DNA from: Volutella citrinella
Taxonomy: Eukaryota > Ascomycota > Sordariomycetes > Hypocreales > Nectriaceae
Direction: 5' to 3'
NCBI GenBank assembly: GCA_034401135.1
Contig: JAWZSP010000003.1
Location: forward strand, 3,100,001-3,164,000
DNA length: 64,000 bases
The translations under genes and the position numbers were made by a program. This document shows, piece after piece, positions 1-11,800 of this stretch. The notes beneath the pieces were generated by a model. It was given only the letters and a program-made list of their open reading frames with translations, had not been told where the DNA came from and made no database searches. Position 1 is the first letter of the stretch. Each line of letters begins with the position of its first letter.

Positions 1-1154
1 ACGGGGCTGGTGGCATTCTGCGCCAGGCGAGGATCCGGGGCGTACATGGTCTGAGGCGAGCCGGAAGTGACAGTAGATGGCGCAACAGGGAAGTATCCGG
101 GCTGACCAGGTTGCGGGGGGTACTGGGGCCCAGGAGACGTGCTTTGGCTCGGGTTGTAGTAGCCGTTGAATCCAGCAGGCACACCGCTGTTGTACGCGCT
201 CGGGGGAGGGACGCCCTGCTGGGTCATTGGCGGGGGACCTTGGGGAGGCGGTTGAGTGCTGGCGGCAGTGGAAGCGGCAGCGGCAGCAGCGTTCTTCTTC
301 TTGCGACGCATGAAGAAGAAGATGCCCAGGCCAATAATGGCAATGGCGGCAACACCGCCAACAACACCACCGACAATGGCGCCAATCGGGGGGCCCGAGT
401 CCTTGGGAGTGGGAGGATTGGAGGTGGTAGAGCTGCCAGAGCCCGTAGTCGAGGATGGAGCTTCGCTGGAGGCCGCACGGCCGTTGGAATCGACAGTTCC
501 AGAGGTGGCAATCCTGATGGTCGATGAGGAGCCACCGGTGACTCGTGAATAGCTCCTGGCAGGGCCTCCACTGTACGTTGTGTCCATGGTCTGGGCAGTA
601 GAGATTGCCAGACTGTTGCACCAATAATCCTTAACGCCATTGGTGAGAGTCACTGTGTTACAGTAAGGCATCGCGGTGGCAGTACTACGTCGTTGTCAGG
701 AGAGTGATCAATGGCCCGAGGGATTTGCGGCAACATACCATTTGAGGACCTGAATGTCGACCATGCAACCATTGTCACACGAGCCGGAGGAATAGGCGGC
801 GTAGTCGACACACTGGGTGCGCAATTCGCAAACCTGGTCGTTACAGCAAGCAATGGCACCAGCGCCGTTCCTGATACTGAAGGCACAAAGCAACGCCGCT
901 CCGCCGCAGGTGTAGTAGGCGCCAGCACGGCCAGAGACGAAACCGCATGTTCGATCGGGGGCAGCCAGAATGGTCGCATCGCCGCTGCTCTGTCTGCGGA
1001 ACAGCTCATTCAGATGGACCTCACCAGTTGGCTTCGGCGTCCATCCATCCTTGGCTGGGTCGACAGCCTTGGTAGGCTCTGCCACGTCCAGTCGGGCGGC
1101 ATCGACGCCTAAGAGGACGGCAAGAAGAGCCGCGGAGTGAAGGACGACTCTCAT
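1..1154 (-). CDS. Cys-rich single-pass membrane protein, Mid2/WSC-like layout (partial, 3' end beyond window)
   Basis: Two exons, 739-1154 and 1-684 (continuing off the window), join across a 54-bp intron (685-738) with a GTATGT donor, CTGAC branch site and TAG acceptor; the frame is kept. At least 366 residues are visible. In order: a signal peptide of about 20 residues (MRVVLHSAALLAVLLGVDAA), an ectodomain with more than ten cysteines to about residue 165, a Ser/Thr-rich stalk, one transmembrane helix at about 240-262 (glycine/valine-rich, then FFFM), a basic stop-transfer MRRKKKN, an Ala run, and a Pro/Gln/Tyr-rich cytoplasmic tail. Secretion and membrane anchoring follow directly from this layout. 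A cell-wall sensor role is only inferred from resemblance to fungal Mid2/WSC-type sensors; I see no named domain that proves it. The start is the first Met that gives a good signal peptide. Confidence 0.8.
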
Positions 1155-3528
1155 GATGTATTGCTCTAGCCTGGGCTTGGCGCTCGTGAAATCAAATAGT
1201 TACCACTGTTGGGGCCAGACGTCAAAAGCGAGGCGGAGGAGGGACGAGAGCAAGAGTAAAAGCACGCGCGACCGCCTCCAAGCAGATCGCTTTGGTTATA
1301 AGAGAGGGGGGGCGTGGGCTGGCCTGGGTATGAGTGAGTGCCACACAGGAAGCTCCCGAATTGGCGCGGCCACTAATTAGAGGAGTCAGCCTTGGGCAGA
1401 CTAAACTGCTAAGGTCGGCTTCACCAACCTTTCCACCCCCGGTCCGAAGCTACTGCACGGCGCGGACAAGCAGAACGGGGATACGGGGTGTCACCATGGC
1501 TTGCTCGCGGGTCTGGTTGGACGAGATGTGTACGGCTGAACTTGGGAGCAGGGGTCGCCCTGATGCCACAGCCATACCCATATCCCAATGCGGCGTCGGG
1601 CCTCGACCGGGCGATGAGATAGACCGCTAGCACGTCCGTACGCGTGGCACTGTACGGCCGTTGAGCCAGAAACGTCGAGAGCAGCAGCGTCTGGAGTTTG
1701 CTGAGGGCGCACAATGCACAATACAGACGCACGGCATTGAGAAAGATGCCGCTGCGGCGTCTCGCTTTAGGCGCAGCGTGTCGCTCGACGATGGTTAGCA
1801 TGTCTGAGTCCGCGCCGAATGGTAATTAGACTCTGGCGGAATATTAGCTCGCAAGACCCTATTCCCTATTCCGCCTGGTGAGCTGGCGCCTGGTATTATT
1901 ATCTCAGTGGCCTGCTTCCAGGCCGGGCCAAGGGCGGGGACAGCTTCTTCACTGTCCGGGCTGCAGGTAGAGGCTTCCCAGGCCAATGTTTCAAAACGGG
2001 CGGAGCAGCCGCCCAGGTCGGGCCCGATTATCCGTGGAGCGGAGTAAAAAGGTCTGCCAGCCTTGGCTCCGACACTCACGACAACTCACAAAGGCGGGCA
2101 GCGGGCTGTTGCCCAGCATCAAGGATGGGGAGCATGGGAGATTGGATCGTTCAGGGGTATCTCAGCCACTGCAGCAACGCAGCAGCTTTCGCTGCTTTGG
2201 TACCGCTCGTGTGTGGGCCTTGCCGACGATCCTGGACGGCTGGCCCTAGGGAAGATAGTCTCCATGAGCAACTTGACACTAGAGACGCTGGGGTATTGTC
2301 TCAGCTTTTTCTAGTGACTTTCCGGGGCCATTTTGCATTCCTATTGTCATCATGAGAGCGAGCTGTGCTTTTCTCAGAGCAGCTTGTCGGTGCCAAGAAA
2401 TCCTAGTTGGTTAGAGGGGAGGCGTTGAACGACGGCATCTCCGCTGGCTGGCTGGCTGCTCTTGTCGCCTCGTTCGGACAGCGGCGTAGTTGGCTGCCTT
2501 AGCGTAAATGAGCGGTGGAGAATGGGTCATGCCCGAGGTGTGGTGCAGGACAGACGACTCGAGCCTGGTCTTGATGACAGCGGAGCTGCGTTGCCGTCCT
2601 TCTCTGACCCTGCGCTGCTAAACAGCTCCGAGGCAATGAGAAGCTTGAAAAGTAGGTCTCAATGTCAGCAGTAGCAGGGGTAGTTGGTATCCTCGCTCTC
2701 AGTGCCCCCACCCATGCAAATGCCACCCATGATTGATTCTTCCGAATCCCGCGATGTAGATCTTAACAGCCCTATACCAAAGAAGCTTGACGTAACAACA
2801 GACGAGTGGGCAGGTCCGGTCTCTCTCATCATAATAGCTTCTCCCAGGGAAATTGGTTGCTGGTATTAGTGCGTGGTCCACATCATCCAGAAGGCCGACA
2901 CCACGACGCTGTCGCCGGCAGGAAACATCGTGGCCATTTCCGAGGCAGGTAATTCCAGAGGCTGCCGCGTGCCGTGAGCGCAAACGTCACCAAGGCAGAC
3001 AGGATCCCAGCTGTACAGTAATCATGTCATGACCTGGTGTTGTGGATTTATTGATTTATTCTTGTCGTTGGCTAATCCGGTAACGAGTGCGCAGCCAGTA
3101 ACCGGTGGCCACTGCCCGCCGATATCCCCGGGACACCTGCCCAATTAAACGCGTGCTGGGCAAGGGCGCGGGTCCAGCACCTTCCACACAGGCAAACACG
3201 CGTGTAGGCGCTTGTGCACCAGTTCACCAAAAACGAACTTCTGATAGACGGCTGCAACGACACTGCTGACGACATCCCAAGTCGCACAAGACGAATCTGG
3301 TCAAGTTTTTCAATAGATTATCCCGCGCTTAAGCTGCTACTTTGCTCCGCCTTGGCGCAATACGGTCCCCCGTTGCTGCATTCACGGCCTCAACTGGCTC
3401 ACACGCTCTCCCCAGGTCCAGCACCATTATCCATCCTCAGAGACCCATCATCCTCGGGACAGTAACCGGCTTCTCCCAATCTACCGTCCCGGTCACGCTC
3501 CGCCGCATCTTGCTCTCCCAATGCCCCA
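1155..3528. other. Gene-poor intergenic stretch
   Basis: This lies between the start of the membrane-protein gene (minus) and RAD57 (plus), so it should hold two divergent promoters. Short open frames occur on both strands, but none has a good start, spliceable continuation or recognisable protein. A TA-rich element, ggttataagag, sits near 1291-1301, about 140 bp upstream of the membrane-protein gene. Nothing else can be supported. Confidence 0.5.
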
Positions 3529-5046
3529 ATGACAGACCTCCTCCACATTCTGCCCTCCTTTCGCCTGCCACCCTTCGCCGCCCTGCTGCCGGCCATTGAG
3601 CACCATGCACTCACAACCACCGACCTCTTGACCCTACACCCAGTAGATATCGCCAAGCAGACCCGTCTCCCACTCCTCGATCTCAAGCGTCTGATTGCGG
3701 CCATTCAGGTTTCCCTCTCAGACGACCTTAGGCCAACCCGTCCGCTTCAGGATCTGAGTCTCCGGAACCCTCATCCCCGGCCATCACCACCATCCGCCTC
3801 CGAGCCAGTCACCAATGACTCTCCGGGTCCGGACCCGACGCCGCAGCAGGTGCTGCAAGAGCCCGGGGCAGAGCCCAATCCAGAGGGGGAGCAAGTGAGG
3901 GAGCACATTCAGCATGGCCCAACGCCAACCCAACCCAGTCTCATCAGCACCCTCGACGACAGGCTAGACGCAGCCCTGGGCGGTGGTATCCCCGTCGGCG
4001 TCATTTCCGAGTTTGCTGGTGAGAGCGGTGCCGGCAAGACGCAGGCCCTCCTCTCTCTTTGTCTCGCCGTGCAGCTCCCGCCACCCCGAGGCCTTGGCCG
4101 CCAGGCCCTCTACATATCTACCGAGGCGCCACTGTCGACCCGTCGTCTTGCCCAGATGCTCGCCTCCAACCCGCACCTCGTGGCAGACCAAGGCGACGAG
4201 AATGGCGGCAGCAACCAGCGGCCGTCCCTCGACCGTATCCACAGCGCCGTCACCCCTGACCTAGAGACCCAGGACCACATTCTCGAGTTCCAGGTCCCCG
4301 TGCTGCTCTCCCGCCACGACGTCGGCCTCGTCGTCCTCGACTCTGTCGCCGCCAACTACCGTGCCGAGTTTGAGCGCCGGGGCTCACACGGCTCTAACAT
4401 GGCCGCCCGTAGCGGTCAGCTTGTGCGACTTGGCGCCATGCTGCGTGACATGGCCCGGCGGCATAACCTTGCCGTCGTCGTCGCCAACCAGGTCGCTGAC
4501 CGTTTTGCTTCCTCCATCCCGCGCTCTCAGGCTCCGCGTAGCAGTGGCCTTGCACCCGAGAGCCCCCTTGCTTCCCGCAGTATGCCGCCTCCGCCAGGCA
4601 GTCTCCCAGTCGGGCCCTCCTCGTCAATCCCCTTCGCTCTCCAGGACCCTGATGGGCCACCGCCACCTCCAGCATTGATGCTTGACCATCAACAACGCTG
4701 GTTCACTGGCTGGGGAGACGATCCTCACGCCTCCTACTCTCTCAAGACTCCCAGTCTAGGCCTCGTCTGGTCCACGCAGATAGCATGTCGGGTTGCGCTC
4801 CTCAAACGGCCCGTGTATGGTCGTACGAGACAGGCAGCCCCCCTGACTGCAGCCGATGATTATGAACTTGACGAAGCAACACTCAAGGCATGGCGGAGGT
4901 GGATGAAGGTCGTCTTCGCTCCTCATACAAGCGCTTCGGGTCAGGGTCTACGAAATGCCATAGAATTCGAGGTGACAGCGGGGGGGCTCAAGTCCCTCGA
5001 AAGCCGTCGAAAGAGCACCAAGAAGGGCTCATCAACCCAGGAATGA
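3529..5046 (+). CDS. rad57: DNA repair protein Rad57 (Rad51 paralogue)
   Basis: Intronless 505-residue protein of the RecA/Rad51 family. Residues 1-60 form a Leu-rich helical N-terminus ending near the LDLKRLIAAIQ segment; a Pro-rich linker of about 75 residues follows. The core starts at STLDDRLDAALGGGIPVGVI. Walker A is GESGAGKTQ (about residues 164-172), followed by the ALYISTEAPLSTRRL segment typical of this family. Walker B is VGLVVLDS (about 265-272), then VVVANQV. Rad57 acts with Rad55 as a mediator that stabilises Rad51 filaments in homologous recombination; this is known for the family. The variable Pro/Ser insert at about 330-390 is common in filamentous fungi. The ATG at 3529 is the first in frame after the C/T-rich leader. 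XRCC3-like naming is equivalent; a different Rad51 paralogue is less likely. Confidence 0.88.
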   Translation: MTDLLHILPSFRLPPFAALLPAIEHHALTTTDLLTLHPVDIAKQTRLPLLDLKRLIAAIQVSLSDDLRPTRPLQDLSLRNPHPRPSPPSASEPVTNDSPGPDPTPQQVLQEPGAEPNPEGEQVREHIQHGPTPTQPSLISTLDDRLDAALGGGIPVGVISEFAGESGAGKTQALLSLCLAVQLPPPRGLGRQALYISTEAPLSTRRLAQMLASNPHLVADQGDENGGSNQRPSLDRIHSAVTPDLETQDHILEFQVPVLLSRHDVGLVVLDSVAANYRAEFERRGSHGSNMAARSGQLVRLGAMLRDMARRHNLAVVVANQVADRFASSIPRSQAPRSSGLAPESPLASRSMPPPPGSLPVGPSSSIPFALQDPDGPPPPPALMLDHQQRWFTGWGDDPHASYSLKTPSLGLVWSTQIACRVALLKRPVYGRTRQAAPLTAADDYELDEATLKAWRRWMKVVFAPHTSASGQGLRNAIEFEVTAGGLKSLESRRKSTKKGSSTQE

Positions 5047-5229
5047 AGGTGAACGAATAAGAGCTGATGACTGCATATCTACGGACGGCGCAAGAATTGC
5101 TTTTTAAAAATAGCGAATATAAAACGGCCCAACATGTTAAACTCCTTTCTATGTTTAAAACTACCGACCGGATATGCAACTTTGAAACGCCTCGATGCGC
5201 AACGCCTCGAACACAGATGTACTTGATGA

Positions 5230-8200
5230 TTAACGGGGATGAGGGAACTCGTCGTCCATCTGGAGACGCACTCCGACATTCATGCTGATCAACTCCTGTA
5301 CCAGGAGCTTTGCGGCATAAGGCATTGTCATCTTGGTCACTTCGCGAGTGCTCTTGCAAGTGTGACAGTAGCCCTTGTATCCGAACAAGCCACATTGTTG
5401 ACAGATGTCAATATCGGTGCCATCTGAGCTGATCATCAACCGCTCCAACAGAAGCTGCGAGGCGCCATAGGCAATCAGACAATCACGCTCCATTTCGCCC
5501 AGACGCAGGCCACCGTCTCGCGATCGACCTTCTGTGGGCTGCCGTGTCAGAATGGCTCGCGGGCCTCGAGATCGAGAGTGCATCTTATCTTGCACCATGT
5601 GCTTCAGACGCTGGTAATAGATCGGGCCGTTGAAAATGTACGCTTCCAATGGCTCGCCTGTTATACCCGAGGTGAAGTAATCCTTGCCTTCCCATGAGAA
5701 GCCGTGATCGACGAGGACCTGGCTCATCTCCTCAAGGGGGTGGGATCGGAACGCATCACCAAATCCATAGTCGGGTCGGCCATGCACGATGGACGCCTTG
5801 CCTGTCAAACATTCCAACAGCTTGCCCACCGTCATTCGAGATGGGAAACCGTGAGGGTTCATGATGATGTCGGGGGTCAAGCCAGTGTCTGCAAACGGCA
5901 TGTCCTCCTGGTCCACGATAATACCAACCACACCCTTCTGACCGTGACGGGAGGAGAACTTGTCTCCCAATTCGGGACGACGGGTCTGTCTTGTCTGTAC
6001 TTTGATGACCGTTGTGTCCTTCTCCGTCTGAGAAATCATGACCTTGTCGATGTATGCGGGATCGGGGATCCGGTATGAAACTGCCGAGTCGCGATACTCG
6101 CTTGGCCCGCGGTCAAGCCCAATGCCAGTCGTCGTGAGGTCGAGCGGTGTTTCTTTCTTCACCATAGCCTCGCCGGAATTGATCTTGCATCCAACCTTGG
6201 CCAGGCCATCGTCATCCAGCGCCTCGTGCTTAGCGATTCGCCGCTTGTTTGGGCCCTCGCCTTCGTTGGCGGGTTCGCCAATCCGTTCTCGGCGTCCATT
6301 GGGATACTTTTGTAGCTCTGTCGTGTATTTTCTGAAGACCTGGCATCGTCCAAATCCTCTGTCAATCGAGGCCTTGTTCAAAACCAGAGCATCTTCGATA
6401 TCGTATCCTGAGTATGACATGACGACAACCGTGGCGTTCTGGCCAGCAGGGAGCTTGTCATAGCCGATGAGTTGAATAGTCTTGGATATGACCATGGGTC
6501 GTTGGGGATACACCAGTGTATACAGGAGAGTGTCAATTCGGTTGAACTGATTGTATGCGATTGCACCAATAGCTTGTTTACCCATGGCACATTGATATGT
6601 GTTTCGCGGCGACTGGTTGTGATGCGGGAAGGGAATCAGTCCAGCAACGGCACCCAGGATGGTAAAAGGCTCGATCTCCAGGTGAGTGGTGCTCTGTGTG
6701 ATCTGGTGCTCGTATAGTGTAACAAGGGCGTCGTTTTCCTCATTGACATCAAGATACTCGACAATTCCACGGCTCAGGAAGTCGTCAAAAGTGACCTTGC
6801 CCAGCTGAAGCAGACGAAGGTGCTCCGGTGTCAGTTTCTGTTGCCCATTCTTGACAATGATGTAAGGTCGGCAAATTCGCCCCTCGTCAGTAGCGATGTG
6901 GACAGCGTTAAAATGATTGTTGATGTTGATGCCAACAAAGGGTGAGATCCAACCCCTCCGCCTCATTGTACGAAACTTTTGCGCAAATCGTTTCGGGTAG
7001 CGTGTCAGAGCAAACGGTGTGCCGTTGACATGGATGATGTAACTTCCTTCCCGGTGCATCTCTGCGCCAGAGAAATTCCTGATGGGCTCTACGCCAGCAT
7101 CCAGTGTAAAGATCCATCGCTTGACGGGCTCTTCCTCCACATTGGTAGTGATATGTGTCATCAGAGCCAAATTCTTGACCAACCCACAAGCTTCGCCTTC
7201 CGGTGTATCAGAAGGGCAAAGCATACCCCACTGGGATGGCTGCAGGGCTCGCGGGCCAGATACCTTTCGGGTCTTCTCGAACTGACTGCTGATTCGAGTC
7301 ATCATGCCGAGGGCAGCGATGTAGCTCAGGCGGCTCAGAACGTGAGTGACGCCAGCTCGATTCATTCCAAATCGCTTCACGTTCCAGTTACCTGTTTGAA
7401 TGGCTCGGTTGATTCCCAGTCCGATGTTGTTGGCATGATTGCTGATCATGTGGACTGCATCAAGGGGAACGGCTCGGTTGTTCTTCTTGAGAAATTTGTC
7501 AATTGACATCTTGACCTCGCTCATAAACTTCTTGAACAAATCTTCAAAGAGGAGCGATAGAAGTTGCCCAGCAAGTTCAAGGCGCTTGTTTCCGACGAAA
7601 TCCCTGTCGTCAACCAGCTTGTGGTTTTGAGCCGCCATCAACACCCTTCGGGTCATCATAGCCACAAAGATAGCCTTTGGATAGAAGTCGAGTCCTTCGA
7701 TTGGAACGTGGGCAATGATGATGTTGGCAAGGGCATCGAGTCCCTCTTCGACGTGGTTGCGTCGCACTTGAGGCGTAAACTGTCCCTTCCGGGAGCCCAT
7801 CCTTACTCTGGCACCGATGTATTCTAGCGCTTGGTGCTGAGTGAAGACACCAGCCTTGGCTGCTTCGTCAAAGTTGATGAGGAAGTCGTCCTGATACCGG
7901 CCGTCCGGCCCAGCAACTAATTGCATGATCTCGTAGTCGGACAGCCCGCCAAGGGCCTTGAGCACAATGACGATGGGAATGCCTTCTACAAGAATGTTCT
8001 GTGTCATCAAAATTCGGTCTTTCTTCATGGTGACATAGGTCTTCGACTTTCGTTCGTGGGTTGAACTGGTGACAGATGCCGTGATGATGTTGTTCTTCTC
8101 GTCGGCTTCAACAATCACTCGATTCTTGCTGAGTTGCTCTTGGATCAGAATGACCTTTTCAGTTCCGCCGATGATGAAGTATCCGCCAGGGTCCAGAGGG

Positions 8201-8872
8201 CACTCGTTCATCTGTTCCATCTCCGTGTTCGTCGCACCGCCAAGGCGGCACTTTGAGCTACGCAGCATGACAGGCATGCGTCCCAGCGGCACATTTTTCC
8301 TGACGATCCTCTGCTTGTCTCGAATGTACTGGATATCTACCACGATCGGTGCGGCGTATGTCATATCTCGGAGTCGGCATTCCATGGGTGTGACTTCGGT
8401 ATGCGATTTGTTATCCTTCCAGTCCTGACGTCGGGGACGATCGACTCGGATGTCGGTGAACCTAGATATAATGTCAATAAGATCCAGGGAAACTCTTTCG
8501 GTGCCCATCATACTCTAGCCAGAAGTTGCTGTCCACATCGCTGCGGATCGTCCGGTTGGCGCGCACAATATCCTTGATCTCTTGCTCGACGAAAAAGTTG
8601 TATGAGTCAATGTGTCTGGCATAGGTCAGTCGCTGATGCTTCGGCATGTATCGCTCGACATCTAGGTGGAAGATAATGCATACTGCTTCACGAGACCTAG
8701 TCATGTTAGCAGTTACTCCTTCACCAGGTGGACAATGTCTCTTACCCTTGACCTTGAGGAATGCCGGCAGAAGCTGGAACTTGTCTTCTTTCGTAGAGAT
8801 GGGGTCCGTCAGCTTCTTGCCATTATAGAAGGGCTCCAGGAGGGCCTCGAAGCCATCGTCGACCAAAGGCAT
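5230..8872 (-). CDS. RET1: DNA-directed RNA polymerase III second-largest subunit (RPC2/Ret1)
   Basis: Four exons: 8746-8872, 8684-8696, 8514-8615 and 5230-8461. Introns are 49, 68 and 52 bp, all GT-AG; total 1157 residues, close to the usual ~1150. The N-terminus (GKKLTDPI, LLPAFLKVKGLVKQH) is characteristic of the Pol III subunit and excludes RPB2 and RPA2. Conserved landmarks include NECPLDPGGYFI, the SYSGYDIEDALVLNKAS region, the GDKFSSRHGQKG active-site loop, and a C-terminal zinc-binding module CQQC...CHTC near residue 1100. With RPC1 it forms the catalytic centre that makes tRNA, 5S rRNA and U6. Exon 2 is only 13 nt and encodes most of the conserved LVKQ segment, so gene finders may miss it. 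The stop lies 183 bp from the convergent RAD57 stop. Confidence 0.95.
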
Positions 8873-11800
8873 CTTTCAGGTCAGCTAATAACAGACATCT
8901 AAGGCGGACGTGTCGAATGTTGGGTGACCAATACTACTTTTTTCTTTAGCTGATGATAGCTTCGCAAAAAGTTCTGCCCCGCGGTTGGAGCCAGTGGAGC
9001 TCGGCGCTTTGGTTGGTTGCGCAGCGGTGGGGGACGACCGCCAGCTCCGAATGCACGATAAGATAGGCAGGTCACGTGTTGGCCACCGATACCGTCAGTT
9101 CTCTGTCGTCGTTCATTTTGCCATCAAGTGTTCAGGTCATGCTGACGAAATCAATACTAAATACTGAGTAGTAATTGAATGGCATTCTATTACTTTCACT
9201 GTACCAATACGATTTCTACTTAGCAGTACATCTATTCAAGTTGCATTTACCCGTCGTTTTGTCCAGTGGTCTTTACTTGCCTTGTGAACAACGCTACTCA
9301 TACGGAAAGGGTTCAGCAACTATCCAAGGACCAAGGAAAATGGGATTTGTGCCCCTAAACCCGCGAAGCAACGAATACTAGATATAGCCGCCCGAGGAAG
9401 CTTGCGCGCTCGAGAAGCCAATAATAAAACTCACTCCCCTTGTTGAATATTCTTGTCTACCTATAGGGTAAGATGGGAGCGGCAAGCAGCCATCCATTGA
9501 GCCAAGATCGCGCTACTGTAGTAGTTGCCGAAGGCCGGGCAGGGAGTTGAGCCTGGGCGCGGACTCCTGTACCACGCGCTATCTGATTGATGCAAGCTGA
9601 GCTGGCAACTTGCCGCGGCCGGGGATGTAGTGGCGATTTGGGGGGTTGCCATGTGAAGTCGTGCAACACTCGTATTTGTATTTCCCGAACCTGCTGGGCG
9701 ACTGATGCGGAAGTAAGTTTCAAGGCGGCCATGATGTCGAAGTTGCCTCAAAGCCCACGACATGTTCCACTATTGGTAAAGCTGCTCCCCATGATCACAT
9801 TCCTCCCTCGCAGCGCGCGAGCGCGGGGGCAGGACAAGGGCCGGCATCACAACTATCGATCGGGCGGCTGATTTACGGAGCAGACTTGCCCCATAAAGAG
9901 TAGGGCACCCGAGGGGTTCGCCATGTGCACGCGTTAGGGCAATACTAACCCCCAGCCCACTGCGCAAGGGTTTGCAAAAGGCACAGGGCGGGTCTTTCAA
10001 TTGCCGGCCTGCTCGTCCGTTGCACAGCATCGGCAGTGGCCATTCGTCTGCGGTGCGGTGCTGTGCGGTGGTCATCAAAGACCCTGCAACCCACTTACAC
10101 ACTTCTCACACTTCTCACATGCGTGGGCGGCGTGGCAAGCAGCCAAGCACCCTGTCTGGCGGGCTCAGGCTTATGATGGAAGCCTTAGCGAAAGGCACTC
10201 GGACAGGATCGCTCGGTGGTCCGTCCGGGCCCAGGGTCCGTGGCCTGCGTGGTCTGTGACAAGAGTCACGTCACGGTGTTGCATGGTTGGCGCCCGTCCT
10301 GCAGAAGGGCACCGAACCAACGAATGCGTGGCCGGCCAAAGGCGAGCTGCCTATTTAGTGCGGCTGGATCGGACCCTGACACCCTGAGCCTTGACTCAAA
10401 GAGGGGATGGGGTTGAACTGACGGCCAGGAGATCCACCGGTGGCGGTCGATGGAAAAGTCGGTGAAGCACATCAACAGATTCAACACCTCGACGAAGAGG
10501 GGAAAGGCAAAGCGGGCACCAGCCAGAGCAAGACAAGGCCAGGTTGGGTGGAGGATCTACCCGCGCCTGGGCGTTGACAAATGGCCTCGGGCACTGCGTA
10601 AGGAAGTCCCAGCCACTGGCGAGGCGTCAGTGCGGCCTTTTCGGCTAGGGTGGTTTCAGGACGGACGACGCTAGCGAGTTGAACTTGGTTGAGCTGGATC
10701 CACCAACGAGGGGGTTGGGAGAGGAGCGAGAGTAGAGGGTCGTTGGAATCGCCCCAGATGACAATGACAGAGTCGTATCGACAATGGCTACTAGCAAGAT
10801 CAAGGCCGGTGGATGCCTGCCCAAAGCATACCCTGTGCCTGGAAATGCGAAAGGGGTGCCTCCAGCCTGTTCTGGTGGTATTCATGCATGGCTTTGGCTC
10901 AACTTATAAGATTCGTGGTCGCAGCCTTGGACTAATAAGTCAGAAGTGCACCGGGTGCTGCATATGTTGACAGGGTTGGCATGGGCTGGGCACGTCAAAA
11001 CGCGGAAAGGGTAGTCAATACTCCGTAGCGAATAAAGGTGCAGGCTCGTCATATTGCGCCGCGGTGATTTGATGGCCCTGACACGGAGAGAAAGGCAGAC
11101 TGATGGGATAAAACCCATAATTACACAGGAAGTACTGTAACACCACCAGCCAGCGCTTGCGGAATGCGCTAGGCCCCCTCGTTTGTTTAGTCCAGATTCA
11201 ATGGGAAGCTACTGGCTAACAGCTGAGATGACGAGCCCAACAAGCTAAGTATTGTCGAGCAGTTGGGCATAACCACAGACTGGTTTGCTACAGTCTTGGC
11301 CCTCTACTTGTCCAGCAAGGCACTGCGGGGTTAAGCGCGGGAGGAGCGGTGAACCAGGATGGACATGGATCGTCACGAGACCAGGCGGTAGACTCGGATG
11401 AGAGGTCAGCTACGAAACAAAAGATGCACAACTGTTTCCTTGGTGACGCTGGAGAGCCGAGAGCCACGGCCTCTTTGTCCGATACAGCAGCGCAAAGTCA
11501 AGAGAGTCGGTAGGTGGTGTGGCGGCGTGATTGATTGGACATGTCATTCAATGCACAGTACAGCCTGGATCTGACCCTTGATCTGATAGCTGCTCTGGCC
11601 TGCTGGATAATCTGGGGTGCTGGCCTCACTAATCGATGGTTAGCTCCATCTGAGTGCAGTCCAATTTTGGCTCCAAGGGTGACGTGCATTTGGTATGAAC
11701 GGCTGGGCTCAGGGAGCGGCCGTCAGTTGAACGCTGACTGTATGGCGGCGGTGGATCAGCGGCATTCAAGTCGACGGCTTACACACAGCAGGATTGTCTC

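Noticed and set aside
5230..8872. RPB2, the Pol II second-largest subunit
   Set aside because: The N-terminus (GKKLTDPI, AFLKVKGLVKQH) and overall length fit the Pol III subunit instead.
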